NCBI GenBank assembly: GCA_024583055.1
Contig: CP102145.1
Coordinates: forward strand, 62,001 to 126,000
DNA from: Streptococcus suis
GTDB lineage: Bacteria > Bacillota > Bacilli > Lactobacillales > Streptococcaceae
DNA: 64,000 nt
Reading direction: 5' to 3'
The position numbers were made by a program, and so were the translations under genes. Below are positions 62,213 to 64,000 of this stretch, piece by piece. The notes beneath the pieces were generated by a model. The model saw only the letters and a program-made list of their open reading frames with translations, searched no databases and was not told where the DNA came from. Position 1 is the first letter of the stretch. Each line of letters starts with the position of its first letter.

Positions 62213-63259
62213 TTGAAAACTGCTATTTTTGAAAAAGCTGGGTCAATGATTATCGAAGAGGTTAATAAACCAATGATTCAAGCACCGGATGACGCCATTA
62301 TAAAAATTGTCCGTGCCTGTGTTTGTGGTTCGGACCTCTGGTCATACTCTCATGGGGATGGTAAAGAAGTTCATTCTGTCAATTCCGGACACGAGGCACT
62401 TGGTATTGTTGAAGAAGTTGGTCCCGAAGTGACAGATATTCATCCCGGAGATTTTGTCATTGTACCCTTTACGCATGGTTGTGGTGAATGCGATGCCTGC
62501 CGTGCTGGATTTGACGGCACTTGTGATAATCATGTAGCTCCGACTAACTGGGGAAACGGTTACCAGGCAGAATACCTACGTTTTCACTATGCGAACTGGG
62601 CACTGATTAAAGTACCTGGTCAGCCATCTGATTACTCAGAAGATCTGCTGAAGTCTTTACTGGCCTTGGCAGATGTCATGCCTACAGGATATCATGCTGC
62701 GAGGGTAGCACAAGTGAAACAAGGCGACAAGGTCGTTGTGATTGGAGATGGCGCTGTCGGTCAATGTGCCGTTATTGCTGCTAAAATGCGAAGTGCGTCT
62801 CAAATCATTATGATGAGCCGTCATGAAGATCGTCAGAAATTAGCCTTTCAACTGGGTGCAACTGCTGTTGTTGCTGAACGTGGTGAGAAAGGTGTTGCAA
62901 AGGTGCGTGAAATTTTAGGTGGAGGAGCGGATGTTGCCCTTGAGTGCGTTGGTACAGAATCTTCTATTGAGCAGGCACTGGGGGTCCTTCATAATGGTGG
63001 TCGTATCGGCTATGTTGGTATCCCTCATTACAATAACCGTCCGATTGGCTCGACGTTTGCACAGAATATTTCCTTCGGCGGTGGTTCAGCATCGGTCACT
63101 ACCTATGTCAAAAATGAATTACTCGAAGCCGTCTTGGATGGAAGGATTAACCCTGGTAAAGTTTTCACAAATACCTATGATTTCAGTGAAATTAACCAAG
63201 CCTATCAAGATATGGCGGACCGTAAAGAGATTAAATCTATGTTGATTGTTTCTGAGTAA
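62213..63259 (+). CDS. Zinc-dependent alcohol dehydrogenase (MDR family)
   Basis: The 348-residue medium-chain dehydrogenase has catalytic zinc ligands in CVCGSDLW and SGHEALGIVEEVG, a structural zinc loop CGECDACRAGFDGTC and the Rossmann motif VVIGDGAVGQCAV (about 180-192). It oxidises an alcohol or polyol with NAD(P); substrate not deducible. I start at TTG 62213 (MKTAIFEKAG) with GGAAGGA 9 bases upstream; the frame begins 6 codons earlier at another TTG. It shares an operon with the acetyltransferase and probably control by the divergent LysR protein. Confidence 0.88.
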   Translation: MKTAIFEKAGSMIIEEVNKPMIQAPDDAIIKIVRACVCGSDLWSYSHGDGKEVHSVNSGHEALGIVEEVGPEVTDIHPGDFVIVPFTHGCGECDACRAGFDGTCDNHVAPTNWGNGYQAEYLRFHYANWALIKVPGQPSDYSEDLLKSLLALADVMPTGYHAARVAQVKQGDKVVVIGDGAVGQCAVIAAKMRSASQIIMMSRHEDRQKLAFQLGATAVVAERGEKGVAKVREILGGGADVALECVGTESSIEQALGVLHNGGRIGYVGIPHYNNRPIGSTFAQNISFGGGSASVTTYVKNELLEAVLDGRINPGKVFTNTYDFSEINQAYQDMADRKEIKSMLIVSE

Positions 63260-63367
63260 CCGTTATCTCATAAATTCGTTCGCTCAAAAATCTCGAATAT
63301 TATCAGCACTATTTTGTCCTTCAACATAGTCATTTTCTATCAACTAGCAGAATGATTTTGTAAATCA

Positions 63368-63393
63368 GCGAAGTCCGAAAGGACTTCTTTTTG
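63368..63393 (+). terminator. Terminator copy B after the cassette
   Basis: GAAGTCC and GGACTTC arms around GAAA are followed by TTTTT. It is a near copy of the thrS terminator. The gap 63260-63367 before it holds no gene that I can support. Confidence 0.8.
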
Positions 63394-63411
63394 CATAGAA
63401 AAAAAACTCCC
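63370..63411 (+). repeat. Direct repeat, right copy, flanking the LysR cassette
   Basis: This 42-base copy matches 60500-60540 and continues into the minus-strand terminator of the following permease gene, so it may be the original junction. Confidence 0.75.
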
Positions 63412-63426
63412 GAAAATCAGGAGTTG
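63399..63426 (-). terminator. Terminator of the amino-acid permease gene
   Basis: On the minus strand AACTCC and GGGAGTT enclose TGATTTTC and are followed by TTTTTT. Confidence 0.75.
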
Positions 63427-63432
63427 TCATTC

Positions 63433-64000
63433 TTATTCAATACTGCTTGCCCAAGACTTAGCCACGTAGCGTGATAGGCTGGAAATGGCGAAGTTGATGA
63501 GGAAGTAGATGAGGGCAACCATGAGATAGAGAGCAAAGACCTGCTCGGCCTCAAAGTAGCGTCCCATGAGGATTTGGCTGGAGCCAAAGAGTTCCTGGAG
63601 GGCAATAACGGAATAGAGGAAACTGGTGTCCTTGATGACCGTTACGATTTGTGAAATGATGGCTGGCAACATCTTGCGAATAGCCTGTGGCATGATGATA
63701 TAAATCATAATCTGGACAGGTGTGAATCCTTGCGCCAGACCAGCCTCTGTTTGACCTGGACCAATGGCATTGAGACCACCGCGGATGATTTCTGCCATAG
63801 CAGCGGTCGTGAAAATGGTAAAAGCTGTTATACCAGCTGGAGTTGACTTCATCTGAAATACCAAGAAAACAGTGAAAATCCAGAGCAGGTTGGGTACGTT
63901 ACGGACAAATTCGATATAGATCGTTGCAATCCACTTGAAGAGTGGATTTTTTCCATTTCGCATGATGGCCAAAATCATTCCGAAGAGGACAGATAGGACC
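63433..64000 (-). CDS. Amino-acid ABC transporter permease (5' end outside window)
   Basis: The visible 189 or so residues are the C-terminal part of a His/Glu/Gln-type permease. Several membrane helices are present, with ALYLMVALIYFLINFAISS near the end. The cytoplasmic EAA loop appears as TEAGLAQGFTPVQIMIYIIMPQA (split: EAGLAQGFTPVQ, then YIIMPQAIRKMLP), and ELFGSSQILMGRYFEA follows. The frame is open to the right edge (LSVLFG before MILAIM), so the start lies outside. The final residues are YVAKSWASSIE. Partner genes should lie beyond the window. Confidence 0.88.
   Translation of the reverse strand, partial: VLSVLFGMILAIMRNGKNPLFKWIATIYIEFVRNVPNLLWIFTVFLVFQMKSTPAGITAFTIFTTAAMAEIIRGGLNAIGPGQTEAGLAQGFTPVQIMIYIIMPQAIRKMLPAIISQIVTVIKDTSFLYSVIALQELFGSSQILMGRYFEAEQVFALYLMVALIYFLINFAISSLSRYVAKSWASSIE

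Overview
The window looks like chromosome of a low-GC streptococcus. Gene content and order (rnj-estA, cdaA-cdaR-glmM, murT-gatD, rmlA-C-B-D, split coaB/coaC, cpoA-type lipid glycosyltransferases, T-box thrS) and several LPXTG surface proteins fit Streptococcus suis or a close relative. That species call is inference from recognised families, not a database match. I saw no rRNA, tRNA, CRISPR array, prophage or conjugative module.

Layout. 1-4.4 kb: the end of a sortase-anchored SEC10/PgrA-type surface protein, a dead prolyl-tRNA editing gene and an intact IS30-family element. 4.5-8.2 kb: an RNase J paralogue, esterase EstA, a membrane-tethered matrixin-like zinc protease and a small membrane protein. 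8.3-9.6 kb: a glycosyltransferase cut by an IS3-family remnant. 9.7-20.2 kb: two housekeeping ABC-F ATPases, an XRE regulator, RlmA, the MurT/GatD lipid II amidation pair and the CdaA/CdaR/GlmM cyclic-di-AMP and cell-wall precursor operon. 20.3-28.6 kb: a methyltransferase, a truncated lipoprotein with a second IS3 remnant, cardiolipin synthase, RecJ and a DUF3114-like gene split by an ISL3-family element. 28.6-33.4 kb: apt, metA, dnaD, trmK, a Nif3-like gene and a ZIP transporter. 33.4-37.5 kb: dTDP-L-rhamnose synthesis. 37.6-38.3 kb: IS scars beside an orphan promoter and operator. 38.3-43.8 kb: phosphoglucomutase, pantothenate-to-CoA genes with an ECF S component, and fhs. 43.8-46.6 kb: a hairpin-rich spacer and a resistance-type ABC-F gene behind what looks like a ribosome-sensing attenuator. 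46.7-52.5 kb: a GNAT acetyltransferase, GlnQ/GlnP-type transporter and uvrB. 52.7-54.9 kb: a decayed LPXTG metallopeptidase. 55.1-60.5 kb: glycolipid synthases, then a T-box leader serving a MazG-like gene and thrS. 60.5-63.4 kb: a LysR/acetyltransferase/alcohol dehydrogenase cassette bracketed by two copies of the thrS terminator. The window ends inside another amino-acid ABC permease.

Much of the content serves the cell envelope: lipid II amidation, GlcN-1-P, rhamnose, cardiolipin, glycolipids and surface proteins. The accessory layer is dominated by IS decay. Copies of the same IS3 element end lie in three places, and ISL3 sequence in two. The most interesting regulatory signal is the leader at about 45.75-45.95 kb: a strong promoter, a five-codon upstream ORF overlapping the 5' arm of a terminator, and two more terminators before the ABC-F gene. 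A second recurring signal is a -10 box placed 6-7 nt before the start codon of five genes, which predicts leaderless or near-leaderless transcripts.
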